A stretch of DNA of 64,000 nucleotides, from contig CAKOTK010000004.1 in NCBI GenBank assembly GCA_934120135.1, positions 1 to 64,000 of the forward strand, given 5' to 3'. Positions 40,860-50,098 of the stretch are shown here, one piece after another. Positions within the stretch are counted from its first letter, which is position 1; each line of letters starts with the position of its first letter. The translations under genes were made by a program, and so were the position numbers. A model generated the notes under the pieces. The model did no database searches and had not been told where the DNA came from. It was given only the letters and a program-made list of their open reading frames with translations. Origin of the DNA: an uncultured Clostridia bacterium (GTDB lineage Bacteria > Bacillota > Clostridia > TANB77 > CAG-508).

Positions 40860-43313
40860 TTAACTTATTACAATTTTGTCATTCTCTGCTTTAATAACTG
40901 CCTTTTTATTTGGTTTAATAATTCCGTCTAAAATTTCTTCTGCAATTTTATCTTCTAGTATATTTTGTATTGCTCTTTTTAATGGTCTTGCACCATAGTT
41001 AGTATCAACACCTTTTTTAGCAATTAACTCTTTTACACTATTATCAATTTCTAATTCAATATCTTTAGCTTTCATTCTTTTTGTAACTTGATTTAGCATA
41101 ATATCAATTATTTGTTTAATATCTTTGTCATTTAATTTATGGAATACAATAATTTCATCTATACGGTTAATAAATTCTGGTCTAAATTGTTTCTTTAATT
41201 CTCCCATAACATCTTTTTTAATTGTCTCATATTCTTTTTGGCTTTCTTCATTTTTGTCTCCTGCTGAAAATCCTAAAGTAGTTTTATCTGTAATTAGCCT
41301 TGCACCAATATTAGATGTCATTATTATAACTGTATTTTTAAAGTTAACTGTTCTTCCTTGAGCATCTGTTAATCTACCATCATCAAGAATTTGAAGTAAC
41401 ATATTCATTACATCTGGGTGAGCTTTTTCAATCTCATCAAATAGAATTACTGAATATGGTTTTCTTCTAATTTTTTCTGTTAATTGACCACCTTCATCAA
41501 ATCCAACATAACCTGGAGGAGAACCAATTAGTTTAGATACAGAATGACCTTCCATATATTCAGACATATCAATTCTAATCATTGCATCTTCGTTTCCAAA
41601 TAAGCTTTCAGCTAATGCTTTTGATAATTCAGTTTTACCTACACCAGTAGGACCTAAGAATAAGAATGAACCTATTGGACGGTTTGGATCTTTTAAACCA
41701 ACTCTTCCCCTTCTTATTGCTTTTGCAACTGCATCAACAGCTTCATTTTGGCCAATTACTCTTTGATGTAAAGTTTGCTCTAAGTTTCTTAATTTTTCAT
41801 TTTCAGTTTGAGTTAATTTTTTAACTGGTACACCAGTCCAACTAGCTACTACTTCTGCTATATCTTCTTCTGTTAAAGTAGTTATACTTTTAGTATTTTT
41901 ACTCTCCCATTTTTCCTTTTCTTTTTGTAATTTTTCTTTTTCTACATTTATTTTATCTCTTAAGCCTGCTGCTTTTTCAAAGTCTTGAACTTTAATTGCA
42001 TCATCTTTTTCTTTGTTCATAGCAGAAATTTCTTCTTCTAATTTCTTTAATGTATCTGGTTGAGTATATGTTCTCATTTTTACTCTAGATGCTGCCTCAT
42101 CAACTAAATCTATAGCTTTATCTGGTAAAAATCTGTCATTTATATATCTAGTAGATAGCTCAACTGCTGCTTTTATAGCTTCATCTGTTATTTTTACATT
42201 ATGATGTGCCTCATATCTATCACGAATTCCTTTTAATATTTCTATTGTTTCTTCATTTGTTGGTTCGCCTACTGTTACTGGGCTAAAACGTCTTTCTAAT
42301 GCACTATCTTTTTCAATATACTTGCGGTATTCATTTAAGGTTGTAGCACCAATAACTTGAACCTCTCCTCTTGCAAGAAGTGGTTTTAAAATATTTGCAG
42401 CATCAACTGCACCTTCTGCTGAACCAGCTCCAACAATTGTATGAACTTCGTCTATAAATAATATTACATCTCCTGCTTTTTTAACTTCTTCTAAGCATTT
42501 TTTTATTCTTTCTTCGAAGTCACCACGATATTTTGCACCAGCTACCATACTAGCAATATCTAAGCTTACTACTCTTTTATTTTTTAGCATTTCTGGTACA
42601 TCTTCAGCAATTATTTTTTCTGCTAATCCTTCTGCAACTGCTGTCTTACCAACACCTGGTTCACCAATTAAACATGGATTATTTTTAGTTCTTCTTGATA
42701 AAATTTGTATAACTCTTTGAATTTCATTTTTTCTACCTATAACTGGGTCAAGTTTTCCCTCAGTTGCTTTTTTAGTTAAGTCGGTTCCATATTGGTTTAA
42801 AGTAGGTGTTTGATTATAGCTACCTCTAGCTTTTCCCTTAGGTTGTTTTTCACTTGTTCCTGCATTTTCATCTTCATTTATAACCTTAACAATTTCATTA
42901 TATAATTTTTGAGGGTTTACGTTTAAATCCATCATTATTCTAACAGCAACACTATCTCCTTCACGCATAATTCCTATAAGTAAATGTTCTGTTCCAATAA
43001 ATTCAGAACCTAATTTTCTAGCCTCTAAAAAGGCATTTTCAATAACTCTTTTTGAACGAGGTGTAAAACCTATTTCACCTCTATTTTTAGATTTATCTCC
43101 TTTGCCAATTAAAACTTCGATTTCTTCTACAACATTTTCTGCTGTAATTTTTTGCATATTAAGTACTTGGCTTGCAACACCACTACCTTCTTTTACTAAA
43201 CCATATAAAATATGTTCTGTACCTATATAATTATGTCCAAATCCTTGTGCTAGGTCTCCTGCATATTCTAATGCTTTTTCTGCTCTTTTTGTAAATTTAT
43301 ATACCATATACAT
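40860..43313 (-). CDS. clpC: ATP-dependent Clp protease ATPase ClpC
   Basis: 817 aa Hsp100 unfoldase. Clp-N repeats (about 5-150), first AAA+ domain with Walker A GEPGVGKTAVAE, a UVR-containing middle domain (about 420-465) and second AAA+ domain with GPTGVGKTELSKALAE and the D2-small domain ending at 817. Pairs with ClpP (not in the window) to degrade misfolded or tagged proteins. Last gene of ctsR-mcsA-clpC, under CtsR control. Confidence 0.97.
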   Translation of the reverse strand: MYMVYKFTKRAEKALEYAGDLAQGFGHNYIGTEHILYGLVKEGSGVASQVLNMQKITAENVVEEIEVLIGKGDKSKNRGEIGFTPRSKRVIENAFLEARKLGSEFIGTEHLLIGIMREGDSVAVRIMMDLNVNPQKLYNEIVKVINEDENAGTSEKQPKGKARGSYNQTPTLNQYGTDLTKKATEGKLDPVIGRKNEIQRVIQILSRRTKNNPCLIGEPGVGKTAVAEGLAEKIIAEDVPEMLKNKRVVSLDIASMVAGAKYRGDFEERIKKCLEEVKKAGDVILFIDEVHTIVGAGSAEGAVDAANILKPLLARGEVQVIGATTLNEYRKYIEKDSALERRFSPVTVGEPTNEETIEILKGIRDRYEAHHNVKITDEAIKAAVELSTRYINDRFLPDKAIDLVDEAASRVKMRTYTQPDTLKKLEEEISAMNKEKDDAIKVQDFEKAAGLRDKINVEKEKLQKEKEKWESKNTKSITTLTEEDIAEVVASWTGVPVKKLTQTENEKLRNLEQTLHQRVIGQNEAVDAVAKAIRRGRVGLKDPNRPIGSFLFLGPTGVGKTELSKALAESLFGNEDAMIRIDMSEYMEGHSVSKLIGSPPGYVGFDEGGQLTEKIRRKPYSVILFDEIEKAHPDVMNMLLQILDDGRLTDAQGRTVNFKNTVIIMTSNIGARLITDKTTLGFSAGDKNEESQKEYETIKKDVMGELKKQFRPEFINRIDEIIVFHKLNDKDIKQIIDIMLNQVTKRMKAKDIELEIDNSVKELIAKKGVDTNYGARPLKRAIQNILEDKIAEEILDGIIKPNKKAVIKAENDKIVIS

Positions 43314-43329
43314 ACACTTCCCTTCTGTA

Positions 43330-43809
43330 TTAGTCTAATTTTTTAATTTCGTCTCTTATTTTTGCTGCATCTTCATAACGTTCTTCTTTAATTGCTTTTT
43401 CTAACTCACTTTCTAATTTTTGTTTTTTACTTTCTTGTTTATTTTTCTTTGTTGCATTTTCAATATCTTTTAATACATCTTGTTTTTCATCATCACTTAA
43501 GCTACTTGTTGTTTCTATTTGTTCAGGCTCTTGACTTACTTCTCCAAAGAATGGATTATTAAATATATCATTATTAAATATTGTTCCCAAATTTCTACTT
43601 CCTAACATATTTGTTCTAGCAAAACTTGGTAAAAAGCTTTCTGTAAATGACATATTAAATAAATCTTCTATTTCTCTAGAAAAATCTAAGCTTTCTAAAC
43701 CTAATTTTTTTGCACATTTATCGCAAAGTGCTATTTCTCTTTTTTCTCCATTTATAACTTGAGTATATCTAAAGTTTACCTCATTTTTTCCACAATTTTG
43801 ACATAACAT
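43330..43809 (-). CDS. mcsA: McsA-like UvrB/UvrC-motif protein
   Basis: 159 aa: N-terminal CQNCGKN...CDKC zinc-binding motifs, a variable middle and a C-terminal UVR helical motif (LEKAIKEERYEDAAKIRDEIK). In bacilli McsA activates the McsB arginine kinase, but no mcsB follows here; clpC comes next after 16 bp. McsA may act directly with ClpC or CtsR in this organism. Confidence 0.92.
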   Translation of the reverse strand: MLCQNCGKNEVNFRYTQVINGEKREIALCDKCAKKLGLESLDFSREIEDLFNMSFTESFLPSFARTNMLGSRNLGTIFNNDIFNNPFFGEVSQEPEQIETTSSLSDDEKQDVLKDIENATKKNKQESKKQKLESELEKAIKEERYEDAAKIRDEIKKLD

Positions 43810-43842
43810 AAAAATTACCTCCTTTATATTTATGTTTGGTCA

Positions 43843-44292
43843 TTAATCCTCAACTAAATTAACTAACATATTTTTAAAAATTCTTGCTCTTAAAGCATCT
43901 TTAATTTCTTGAGGAACTGTTAATACATTGTCACTTGTTGCTACCTTTAATAGTTTAGCTTCTTTTTTAGAAATAATGTCTTCTGATAAGAAGTTGCTTA
44001 TAAAAATGTCTACTTCTTGTGATGTTATTTTATTCTCCATACTGTTTATTACATGCATTAAATAATTGCTTTTGGTTACATTAACTTTTTCAATTTTAAT
44101 GTGACCTCCTCCACCTCTTCTGCTTTCTACGTAATAACCTTGTGATGGTTTAAATCTTGTTGCTATTACATAATTTATTTGTGATGGTACACAATTAAAA
44201 TGCTGTGCTAAGTCATTTCTTTGTATTTCAATAATATCTTCATCTTCAAACATTTGCTTTATAAAATCTTCTATTACATCTGACATTCTCAT
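43843..44292 (-). CDS. ctsR: Transcriptional repressor CtsR
   Basis: 149 aa winged-helix repressor of class III heat-shock genes. The N-terminal DNA-binding part has FNCVPSQINYVIATRFKP and the wing RRGGGGHIKIEKV. The C-terminal part is the dimerisation/tyrosine-arginine region. First gene of the operon, autoregulated through the operator at 44305-44327. Confidence 0.96.
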   Translation of the reverse strand: MRMSDVIEDFIKQMFEDEDIIEIQRNDLAQHFNCVPSQINYVIATRFKPSQGYYVESRRGGGGHIKIEKVNVTKSNYLMHVINSMENKITSQEVDIFISNFLSEDIISKKEAKLLKVATSDNVLTVPQEIKDALRARIFKNMLVNLVED

Positions 44293-44304
44293 TTTATTTT
44301 CTCC

Positions 44305-44327
44305 TTTGACTTTGACTTTCTTTGACC
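44305..44327 (-). promoter_or_regulatory. CtsR operator
   Basis: GGTCAAA-GAA-AGTCAAA on the minus strand at 44311-44327 matches the CtsR heptad repeat with one mismatch. A third half-site AGTCAAA abuts it at 44305-44310. It lies just downstream of the promoter, 13 bp before the ctsR start. Confidence 0.9.
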
Positions 44328-44337
44328 TACAATATAT

Positions 44338-44365
44338 ATTATACTCTCTTTTTTTAGTTTGTCAA
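44338..44365 (-). promoter_or_regulatory. ctsR operon promoter
   Basis: TTGACA-N16-TATAAT on the minus strand, followed immediately by the CtsR operator. Confidence 0.8.
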
Positions 44366-44394
44366 TATGTTTTATAAAAATTTTTTTAAAAAAT

Positions 44395-44440
44395 AAAGTG
44401 ATAAGCTGAGAGAGAGAATTTTAGCTTATCACTTTTATCT
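44395..44440 (-). terminator. Terminator of the GLUG pilin-like gene
   Basis: 12-13-bp stem AAAGTGATAAGCT/AGCTTATCACTTT with a 15-nt loop. On the minus strand it is followed by a T run. Confidence 0.8.
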
Positions 44441-44524
44441 ATATTTATTGAGTTATATGCATTTGTAATTAGTCCATTTTTGTGTACTTCTGTCTTTTGT
44501 TTTTTATGAACTTAATTTTACAGT

Positions 44525-46510
44525 TTACATTTCTTGGTTTAAAAAATCTTCTAATGAACTTATATCTTTTTCTGTTCTTTCTGCTTTTCCAGCTACATCT
44601 TCTACTTTGACAATCTCAGTGTCTGTATCTGTTTCACTGCCTATCCCTTTGAGTTCTGTGTTCGATGGCGCATAATAATATGAATTTTCTACTGTAGTAG
44701 ATAAGTTCTTTTGCCCCACAATACCTCCTATTACATCTCCTCCTTCAAATTGTCCTTTATTATATGCTTTACTTATTATACCTGTATTTCTTTGTGCCCC
44801 TACTATTCCTCCTAATGCATCTATTGTGTCTTCTGAATAACTTTTTGTTTTTACTAATCCTGAATTATATACAGAATTTATACTTCCTCCAATTTGTCCT
44901 CCAACTATTCCTCCAGAAATTCCTCTTCCTCCTTTTGCATTTGAAATAATTTCTCCTTTATTTGTGCAGTTGTTTATTTCTCCTGCTTGTTGTTGTCCTA
45001 CTATTCCTCCTGCTCGTTGAGTTCCTACTTCTATCTTGCCATTGTTAATGCATTTTCCTATTGTTCCGTCAACTTGATATCCACTTATTCCTCCTGCACA
45101 ACTACCTCCTGTTGTTACCTCTCCATTATTCGTACAATTCATAATTGTTCCTGCATTTTGTCGTCCTACTATTCCTCCCATCATTCCTTCTGGAGCCATT
45201 AAATTACCATTATTGGTACAATTATCTATATCATTTTGTGATTCTATATATCCTATTATTCCTCCTACACCATTATTAGTTGTTGTTATATATCCATTGT
45301 TAGTACAGTTTTTTATTTCTCCTTTTCCACTCTCCTGTGACCCAACTATTCCCCCTGCTTTTTGTCTGTTAGCTGTTATATTTCCACTATTAGTACAATT
45401 ATCTATAATAGTTTCTGTATTTGCCATTCCTATTATTCCTCCTGCACACACAGTTGTCAATTTTTCTGAATCTCCTGTACTTACTTTTCCACTGTTATCG
45501 CAATTTATTATTGTTACCTTATTGGTTGCTCCTTCTTTTTTATATGAACTTCCTATTATTCCTCCCACTTGTTGGTATACAGCTACAATAGTTCCACTAT
45601 TAGTACAATTACTTATCGTGATGTCTTCTCCTTCACCTACATAAACTTGTCCAACTATTCCTCCTGCAAATTTTCCTTTTCCTAGTGTTAATGAATCATC
45701 TTTTGCTGTCACATTTCCATAGTTTTTACAATTATCTATACTCCCCTTATTTATAGCACCAACTATTCCTCCTACCATTAGTCCGCTATAAGTGTTTTCA
45801 TTATCTTGTGCTATTATAGTTGCTTTGTTAGTACAGTTTATTATTTTTCCAATGCTTGCTCCTGCTATTCCTCCTACACGTGTATTTCCTATTATTGTTC
45901 CTTCATATATATTTAAATTTTCTACAATTCCTTTTTCCTGTAAGCATCCTATTAGTCCTACTCCATGCATTGTTGGTTGTGTTATTTTTATTCCTGTTAT
46001 TACATTTCCTTTTCCATCTAATGTACCATTAAAATATCCACTCCAATCCCAATTATTTGGTGTCTCACCTGTTGGTCCTACTCCTATTGGAGTAAATTCT
46101 TTATTGCCTAAGTTTATTGACTTTATGATACTTATAAATTTTCCTTCAAATGTTTCTCCTGCATTTACTTGACTTGCAAAAAATGCTAGTTGCTCTGCTG
46201 TTTCTATTATATATGGATCTTCCTCTGTTCCGTTTCCTGAACTAAAACTATCTGCTGTCTCTCCACTCCATGGTGTTAGGCTTCCAACTGTCTTTTCATT
46301 TAACCAATTTTCTAATCCATTTATTTGTTCCATATCTTTTTTTGCGCTTTCATTAGCTTTGTTCTGGGCATCTCTTGCTTTTTGTATTATTCCATTATCT
46401 CCAAATAACGCACTTATACTTACTCCTGCTAAAATTAGCAATACCACAATAGTTACTGCTAGAGCTATTAATGTTATACCATTCGCACTTTTGATTTTTT
46501 GAGTTTTCAT
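44525..46510 (-). CDS. Pilin-like surface protein with GLUG repeats
   Basis: 661 aa. Same N-terminal ANGITLIALAVTIVVLLILA helix and GDNGIIQKARDAQNK coil as the two pilin-lectin proteins. Then an adhesin-type start (GTEEDPYIIETAEQLAFFASQVN) and about fifteen ~25-residue beta-solenoid repeats of the GLUG type (VGGIVGxxxxGxIxNCTNNGxI). GLUG repeats occur in adhesins and bacterial surface proteins. No lectin domain and no DGR-type tail. RBS AAGGAG precedes the ATG, and a promoter with an internal palindrome lies ~90 bp upstream, opposite an XRE regulator gene. Confidence 0.82.
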   Translation of the reverse strand: MKTQKIKSANGITLIALAVTIVVLLILAGVSISALFGDNGIIQKARDAQNKANESAKKDMEQINGLENWLNEKTVGSLTPWSGETADSFSSGNGTEEDPYIIETAEQLAFFASQVNAGETFEGKFISIIKSINLGNKEFTPIGVGPTGETPNNWDWSGYFNGTLDGKGNVITGIKITQPTMHGVGLIGCLQEKGIVENLNIYEGTIIGNTRVGGIAGASIGKIINCTNKATIIAQDNENTYSGLMVGGIVGAINKGSIDNCKNYGNVTAKDDSLTLGKGKFAGGIVGQVYVGEGEDITISNCTNSGTIVAVYQQVGGIIGSSYKKEGATNKVTIINCDNSGKVSTGDSEKLTTVCAGGIIGMANTETIIDNCTNSGNITANRQKAGGIVGSQESGKGEIKNCTNNGYITTTNNGVGGIIGYIESQNDIDNCTNNGNLMAPEGMMGGIVGRQNAGTIMNCTNNGEVTTGGSCAGGISGYQVDGTIGKCINNGKIEVGTQRAGGIVGQQQAGEINNCTNKGEIISNAKGGRGISGGIVGGQIGGSINSVYNSGLVKTKSYSEDTIDALGGIVGAQRNTGIISKAYNKGQFEGGDVIGGIVGQKNLSTTVENSYYYAPSNTELKGIGSETDTDTEIVKVEDVAGKAERTEKDISSLEDFLNQEM

Positions 46511-46596
46511 TTTTTATTTTCTCCTTCTTTAGTTTATTAGTATGTATTTTTACTCTTATGTTTCTTACTATATTATTAATCATCATTAATAATTTT

Positions 46597-46625
46597 ATTA
46601 TACATAACTTGTTATGTATGGTCAA
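46597..46625 (-). promoter_or_regulatory. GLUG-gene promoter with spacer operator
   Basis: TTGACC-N17-TATAAT on the minus strand. A perfect 9-bp inverted repeat ATACATAAC-TT-GTTATGTAT (46600-46619) fills the whole spacer, so a bound protein would block RNA polymerase. The XRE protein 90 bp away is the obvious candidate (inference). Confidence 0.75.
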
Positions 46626-46674
46626 TACTTTAATAAATTTTTATGATATTTTTTAATAAACTTTATAGAAAGGG

Positions 46675-46704
46675 TTCAATCTAAAATATTTAGGTTGATA
46701 TAAT
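46675..46704 (+). promoter_or_regulatory. Promoter of the leaderless XRE gene
   Basis: TTCAAT-N18-TATAAT ends 6 bp before the ATG at 46711, so transcription probably starts at or within a base or two of the ATG. No RBS is present. Confidence 0.65.
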
Positions 46705-46710
46705 ACTAAT

Positions 46711-46938
46711 ATGAAATTTGTTAGAATTAGAAATTTACGAGAAGATAAAGATTTATATCAAAAAGATGTTGCTAAAATGTTAGGGATTTCTCAACAATAT
46801 TATTCTGAATATGAAAATGGGAATAGAGCTATACCTATTTTTCATTTAATGAAATTGGCTGAATTTTACAACGTATCAATTGACTATATTGTTGGACTAA
46901 CTGACAATGTTAAACCTTACTCTCGTAGAATTTCATAA
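46711..46938 (+). CDS. XRE-family helix-turn-helix regulator
   Basis: 75 aa, essentially one Cro/C1-type HTH domain: RIRNLREDKDLYQKDVAKML, then recognition helix SQQYYSEYENGNRAIP and DYIVGLTD. The domain begins at the first residues, so no downstream start is possible, yet there is no Shine-Dalgarno sequence and a -10 box lies 6 bp away: probably a leaderless mRNA. It is divergent from the GLUG surface gene, whose promoter carries a palindrome, so it likely represses that gene. Confidence 0.85.
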   Translation: MKFVRIRNLREDKDLYQKDVAKMLGISQQYYSEYENGNRAIPIFHLMKLAEFYNVSIDYIVGLTDNVKPYSRRIS

Positions 46939-46939
46939 A

Positions 46940-47101
46940 TTATTTTGTCATATTTTCCATTCTATCAACTCTATTTTTTTGCTCTTCTAAACTCATCCAA
47001 GCAAAATATGATGACACAAATTCACCGTATTTTGTAACATCTTCATATTGTTCTAAATTTCCAATTTCTTCTTTAGCAAATTTTTTATTCTTTTTTTCCA
47101 T
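46940..47101 (-). CDS. Small charged protein
   Basis: 53 aa, not recognised. Sequence is Lys/Glu-rich with KFAKEEIGNLEQYEDVTKYG and SSYFAWMSLEEQKNRVDRM. A good AGGAGTG RBS lies before the ATG. It converges on the XRE gene with only 1 bp between their ends. The amino-acid order is plausible as a small soluble protein rather than random, but there is no homologue evidence. Confidence 0.6.
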   Translation of the reverse strand: MEKKNKKFAKEEIGNLEQYEDVTKYGEFVSSYFAWMSLEEQKNRVDRMENMTK

Positions 47102-47163
47102 AAAAAATACACACTCCTATCTAATTATAGTTATGTGCATTTTTATATTTTTCTATTCAATTG

Positions 47164-48039
47164 TTACTCTAAAATATATTTTTCTATTGCTTTTGCTACG
47201 CCATCTTCATTATTGCTTTCTGTAACAACATCTGCCATTTTTTGTACATATGGTGCACTATTTGCCATTGCAACTCCTAATCCAGCATTTTCAAGCATTG
47301 TTTGATCATTTACATTATCTCCAATTGCAATTACTTCTTCTCTTTTTATTCCAAGTTTCTGAATTAAAAACTCAAGTGCATTCCATTTATTTGTATTTTC
47401 ATTTGTTATTTCTGTATAAAAATATTCTATTGAATGTATTTCTGTTCCTAATTTCATTAACTTTCTAGACATATGTCCTACATCCAATACATCTATACCT
47501 TTTACTTCTCTTAGTTTTCTTATTATACTATTGAAAATTATATTATTGTCATCACAAATAGTTATTTTAGTGTAATCACTTTCTTTTTTGTTCAACACAT
47601 ATTGATATACATCTTCTGTTATACATATATTAGTTTTTTTGCCATCTGGTTTACTAGCATTTTCTTGATGATAGAATAAAACATTATAGTTTAATGATTT
47701 TGTTATAATGCTGTTTTGAGTATAAATACTATAATAAATACTATTTTCTTCACATATTTTTATTAATTGTAACACCTTTTTTTTACTTAAAAATTTATCA
47801 TATATTATACTTTCTTGCTTAAAATCATATACTATAGCTCCATTGCCACAAACCGCGTACTCATTTGCTCCTGTTTCATTTGCATAATTTCTTACAGACA
47901 TTGCTCCTCTTCCTGAAGCTATTACTACCGTTGTTCCTTTATTTATTGCATTTTTTATTGCATTTTTGTTGTTTTCTGATATTTGACCATATGAATCTAA
48001 TAATGTTCCGTCTAAGTCTATTGCTACTAATTTATACAT
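47164..48039 (-). CDS. Cof-type HAD hydrolase
   Basis: 291 aa phosphatase of the HAD IIB group. Motif I DLDGTLLDSYG (nucleophile Asp9, DxDGT), motif II VIASGRG, and motif IV IGDNVNDQTMLENAG with the metal-binding acids; a C2B cap lies between. Substrates of this family are sugar or nucleotide phosphates and flavin precursors. RBS AGAGAGG before the ATG. Confidence 0.92.
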   Translation of the reverse strand: MYKLVAIDLDGTLLDSYGQISENNKNAIKNAINKGTTVVIASGRGAMSVRNYANETGANEYAVCGNGAIVYDFKQESIIYDKFLSKKKVLQLIKICEENSIYYSIYTQNSIITKSLNYNVLFYHQENASKPDGKKTNICITEDVYQYVLNKKESDYTKITICDDNNIIFNSIIRKLREVKGIDVLDVGHMSRKLMKLGTEIHSIEYFYTEITNENTNKWNALEFLIQKLGIKREEVIAIGDNVNDQTMLENAGLGVAMANSAPYVQKMADVVTESNNEDGVAKAIEKYILE

Positions 48040-48197
48040 GTTTACCTCTCTCTTTTGTTTTTCTCCTACATATTATATTCTTTTACCTTCTAGCTTGTCA
48101 ATGTATATTTTGCAAAACTACTTGCAAAAGAAATATAAAACATATATAATAGGGTCATGCCAATGAAAATATGTAAATTTTGGAAGGAGAGATTAGT

Positions 48198-48728
48198 ATG
48201 AACATTAAAATAGTATCTAAAGACTTAGTAGCAACAGATGCAATTAAAGATTATATTGGTAAAAAATCAGAAAGATTAGTAAAATATTTTGGAGAAGACT
48301 TTGATGTAACTGCAACTATCAAAACAGAAGGTGGCTTACAAGTAGCAGAAATGGAGGTTAAAACTCCTACTGATAGATTTAGAGCCACAACAGAGCATAA
48401 AGATTTATATGCTTCTATTGATAAGGATCTTGATATTTTAGAGGGTCAAATTAGAAAAATGAAAACTAAAAAAGACCAACAAAATATGACAGAGTCTATT
48501 CGTCTTAAAGAAATGGTACAAGCTGAAGCACCTGTAGTTGAAGGTGAAATTATCAAAACTATTTATTATGATATTAAACCACTTTCTCCAGAAGATGCTA
48601 AACTAAAATTAGAAGAAAGACCTCAAGACAGATTTTTAACATTTATAAATATTGAAACTGGAAAAGTTAATGTAATTTATCGTTTAAAAGATAATAGCAA
48701 CTTTGGACTAGTTGAGCCAGAGGCTTAA
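48198..48728 (+). CDS. hpf: Long ribosome hibernation-promoting factor
   Basis: 176 aa from the ATG at 48198, after GGAAGGAGAG; a 6-codon longer frame has no support. N-terminal S30AE domain (about 1-95) binds the 30S decoding centre. C-terminal domain (about 120-176, IYYDIKPLSPEDAKLKLE to FINIETGKVNVIYRLKD) links two 30S subunits into 100S dimers. Followed by a strong terminator. Confidence 0.96.
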   Translation: MNIKIVSKDLVATDAIKDYIGKKSERLVKYFGEDFDVTATIKTEGGLQVAEMEVKTPTDRFRATTEHKDLYASIDKDLDILEGQIRKMKTKKDQQNMTESIRLKEMVQAEAPVVEGEIIKTIYYDIKPLSPEDAKLKLEERPQDRFLTFINIETGKVNVIYRLKDNSNFGLVEPEA

Positions 48729-48736
48729 GGATATTA

Positions 48737-48767
48737 AAGAAGGTGTCTTAATATGACACCTTCTTTA
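48737..48767 (+). terminator. Terminator of hpf
   Basis: 11-bp stem AAGAAGGTGTC/GACACCTTCTT with a 7-nt loop and a T run. Confidence 0.85.
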
Positions 48768-48828
48768 TTTGTTGTATTAGAAAAATTGAATAACTTTTCT
48801 AGTACAACAACTCAAATACAATTCGAAA

Positions 48829-49032
48829 CTATCTCATGTTGTTTTCAGCTTGTTGAATCATTTTTCTAACCATGTTACCACCGATTCTACCAGCATCTTT
48901 AGAAGATAAATCTCCGTTGTATCCTTGTTTTAAGTTAACACCAACTTCATTAGCAACTTCATATTTGAATTTGTTTAGAGCTTCCTTAGCTTCTGGAACT
49001 ACAGATTTATTGCTATTTGTCATATTTTTCAC
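48829..49032 (-). CDS. Small acid-soluble spore protein, alpha/beta type
   Basis: 67 aa. Core pattern SNKSVVPEAKEALNKFKYEVANE resembles alpha/beta-type SASPs, with the GPR protease site around KYEVANEVGV and the conserved LSSKDAGRIGGNMVRKMI end. It coats spore DNA and protects it from UV. RBS AGGAGG precedes the ATG; the gene would be read in the forespore under sigma-G, although no clear promoter was seen. Confidence 0.95.
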   Translation of the reverse strand: MKNMTNSNKSVVPEAKEALNKFKYEVANEVGVNLKQGYNGDLSSKDAGRIGGNMVRKMIQQAENNMR

Positions 49033-49171
49033 CTCCTAGAATGTGATTGTTTTTGTTTTTGAAAAAACGTTTTTTGCTTTTTCATTATTTATAATGCACT
49101 TTTTTGCTTTTTTTAAACTGGTAATTTTTTGAATATTTTTTTCTAGTTTGCATTTTATTTAATAAAACCAC

Positions 49172-49200
49172 TTGTCAAAATGCTTTTTGCGTGATATAAT
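49172..49200 (+). promoter_or_regulatory. rpsT promoter
   Basis: TTGTCA-N17-TATAAT, 42 bp before the rpsT start. Confidence 0.75.
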
Positions 49201-49242
49201 AATTTAGTCAATTTATGAACGCTTAAAAGGGAGGTGCAAAAC

Positions 49243-49509
49243 ATGCCAAATATTAAATCAGCAATAAAACGTGTTAGTGTTATTGAAAAGAAAACTCTTA
49301 GAAATAATATGGTTAAATCAGGATATAAATCTGCAGTTAAAAAATTTGAACAAGCTGTAGAAGCTGGAAATAAAGAAGAAGCTACAAAATTATTAGCTTT
49401 AGCTACAAAAAAAGTAGATCAAGCTTGTACAAAAGGTGTTATTGTTAAAAACACAGCTGCTAGAAAAAAATCTAACATGGCAAAAAAATTAAATGCAATG
49501 AATGCATAA
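49243..49509 (+). CDS. rpsT: 30S ribosomal protein S20
   Basis: bS20, 88 aa, [11 protein letters not shown] start. The ATG at 49243 is preceded by GGGAGGTG; an ATG 9 bp earlier is not. Lysine-rich three-helix protein with the normal family length. Own promoter and terminator. Confidence 0.96.
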   Translation: MPNIKSAIKRVSVIEKKTLRNNMVKSGYKSAVKKFEQAVEAGNKEEATKLLALATKKVDQACTKGVIVKNTAARKKSNMAKKLNAMNA

Positions 49510-49543
49510 GCTTAGAAAATTGTGCACAGTTTTTTAAGATTTA

Positions 49544-49570
49544 AAGATGCTAGAAATAGCATCTTTTTTG
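49544..49570 (+). terminator. Terminator of rpsT
   Basis: 9-bp stem AAGATGCTA/TAGCATCTT, GAAA loop and T5. Confidence 0.85.
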
Positions 49571-49699
49571 TTTGTTCATGGAGCACACTGTACTCCACTA
49601 CGTTCTCTGTTTTATTTTGGTACAAATTTCCTTTGTTTTTCTTCTAAATTTATGTTAACATTTAATTAAGATTTATTTTAATTAAGTGAGGGATTTAAA

Positions 49700-49948
49700 G
49701 TGAATAAGTTATTATTGGAATTTAAAAATATTGATATGAATATTACAAATTTAATGAAACGTGGCATAAAATTTTCTTTTTTACTTATTATTTTTTCAAC
49801 TATAATTTTATTAACATATGATTTTCTATTTACATATCCTATTATCTATTATGCCGGCTTTTCATTATTTAAAACAAGTTTATTTTTTATAGCAGGATTT
49901 ATTATTTTCGGCTTTGCATTTAATAAAATAAAAGCAGAAATAAGTTAA
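49700..49948 (+). CDS. Small three-helix membrane protein
   Basis: 82 aa, start GTG with GAGGGA 6 bp upstream. After a short amphipathic N-terminus come three hydrophobic segments (about 23-40, 47-60, 63-76). No family motif recognised; similar proteins of 80-90 aa are common in clostridial genomes. Located between rpsT and an orphan gene. Confidence 0.6.
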   Translation: MNKLLLEFKNIDMNITNLMKRGIKFSFLLIIFSTIILLTYDFLFTYPIIYYAGFSLFKTSLFFIAGFIIFGFAFNKIKAEIS

Positions 49949-49985
49949 GAGTTACATTTATAGCATATAGTAATAAATCAAAAAT

Positions 49986-50014
49986 ATTGAAATTTACATA
50001 AAAATATGATATTA
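49986..50014 (+). promoter_or_regulatory. Promoter of the 50.1-kb orphan gene
   Basis: TTGAAA-N17-TATTAT, with an ~80-nt leader before the start codon. Confidence 0.55.
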
Positions 50015-50098
50015 TATATATTATCATTCGTAGCTATGCGAAATAAAGATAAATAGCATTTTAAAATTCTCATATAACAATTGTAAGGAGGAAATATT

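Noticed and set aside
44764..46172. Several plus-strand frames opposite the GLUG-repeat protein
   Set aside because: Produced by the repeat structure of the minus-strand gene (Pro/Ile/Ser-rich), with no start signals.
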